Source of the DNA: an uncultured Lachnospiraceae bacterium
Lineage (GTDB): Bacteria; Bacillota; Clostridia; Lachnospirales; Lachnospiraceae
Direction: 5' to 3'
Assembly (NCBI GenBank): GCA_934402055.1
Contig: CAKRTC010000005.1
Location: 28,723 to 92,722, forward strand
DNA: 64,000 nt
Made by a program: the position numbers and the translations under genes. A model generated the notes under the pieces. The model was given only the letters and a program-made list of their open reading frames with translations. It was not told the origin of the DNA and ran no database searches. Position 1 is the first letter of the stretch, and every line of letters starts with the position of its first letter. Positions 63,971 through 64,000 of this stretch are shown piece by piece.

Positions 63971-64000
63971 TGCGAAGCACGTACATCGAGAAATGCGAAG
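63971..64000 (+). repeat. GCGAAGC mini-hairpin modules, cut by the window end
   Basis: GTGC-GAA-GCAC (63970-63979) is followed by GTACATCGAGAAATGCGAAG to the last base. The second part aligns with 53976-53997 (GCACG, ATCGA, then A-rich, then GCGAAG), so it belongs to the same module family as the post-tuf repeats. The element continues beyond the window. Confidence 0.55.

Noticed and set aside
1..64000. CRISPR array, prophage, integron, insertion sequence, tRNA or rRNA genes
   Set aside because: No regularly spaced repeats, transposase, integrase or phage proteins, and no cloverleaf or rRNA sequence was recognised.

Overview
The window looks like a chromosomal stretch of a strictly Gram-positive anaerobe of the Clostridia, most likely a butyrate-forming member of the Lachnospiraceae. 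The grounds are the IreB-RuvX-DUF1292 gene string, the TrmR/TrhP tRNA genes, a single-chain alpha2-type glycyl-tRNA synthetase, a fused SecDF, strong GGAGG ribosome binding sites, sigma-A type promoters, and a clostridial acyl-CoA dehydrogenase-EtfB-EtfA operon. The species cannot be named from sequence reading alone. Almost everything is core genome. No prophage, insertion sequence, CRISPR array, tRNA or rRNA gene was seen.

Layout. 1-12.7 kb is a long co-directional run of housekeeping genes: the end of thiI, mtaB, ireB, ruvX, a DUF1292 gene, RNase J, a truncated MltG-like protein, trmR, trhP, a YdcF-like protein, an M16C peptidase, era and recO. It covers tRNA modification (ThiI, MtaB, TrmR, TrhP), RNA decay, ribosome assembly and repair. 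13-16.8 kb holds glyS, a two-component system with an intramembrane-type kinase, and a cytidylate-kinase-like protein. 17-19 kb on the minus strand holds azlCD and rmlA, back to back with rmlB. 19.3-26 kb is a cell-surface glycan region (rmlB, rmlD, glmM, three glycosyltransferases) with no rmlC visible. It is followed by a secreted wall-binding protein and ychF.

28.4-34 kb holds a 36-codon membrane-peptide ORF, an orphan Hpt protein, and a four-gene minus-strand operon: ABC ATPase, GldF-like permease, GldG-like protein and DUF4340 protein. 34.2-37.9 kb is secDF-tgt-yajC. Then come a serine dehydratase, ddl and a small membrane protein. 41.5-53.7 kb is rpoB-rpoC, rpsL-rpsG-fusA and tuf, with clear promoters before rpsL and tuf. 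54-58.9 kb has a MarR regulator divergent from a crotonase, a secreted coiled-coil protein, and a second two-component system divergent from it. 59.1-63.8 kb has an ornithine-cyclodeaminase-family enzyme and the acyl-CoA dehydrogenase-etfB-etfA operon.

The most unusual material is intergenic. Downstream of tuf lies a nested palindromic element whose 97-bp half is tandemly duplicated at 95/97 identity. It carries a short module built around a GCGNAGC mini-hairpin. Related modules with different but still pairing flanks recur just downstream and at the very end of the window (63.97-64.0 kb). A second repeat type, a GGCGC/GYGCC hairpin followed by a T-rich tract, precedes glyS and one glycosyltransferase gene. 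These are the best candidates for undescribed elements. Among proteins, the Gld-type ABC operon and the MltG-like protein without its catalytic domain stand out.
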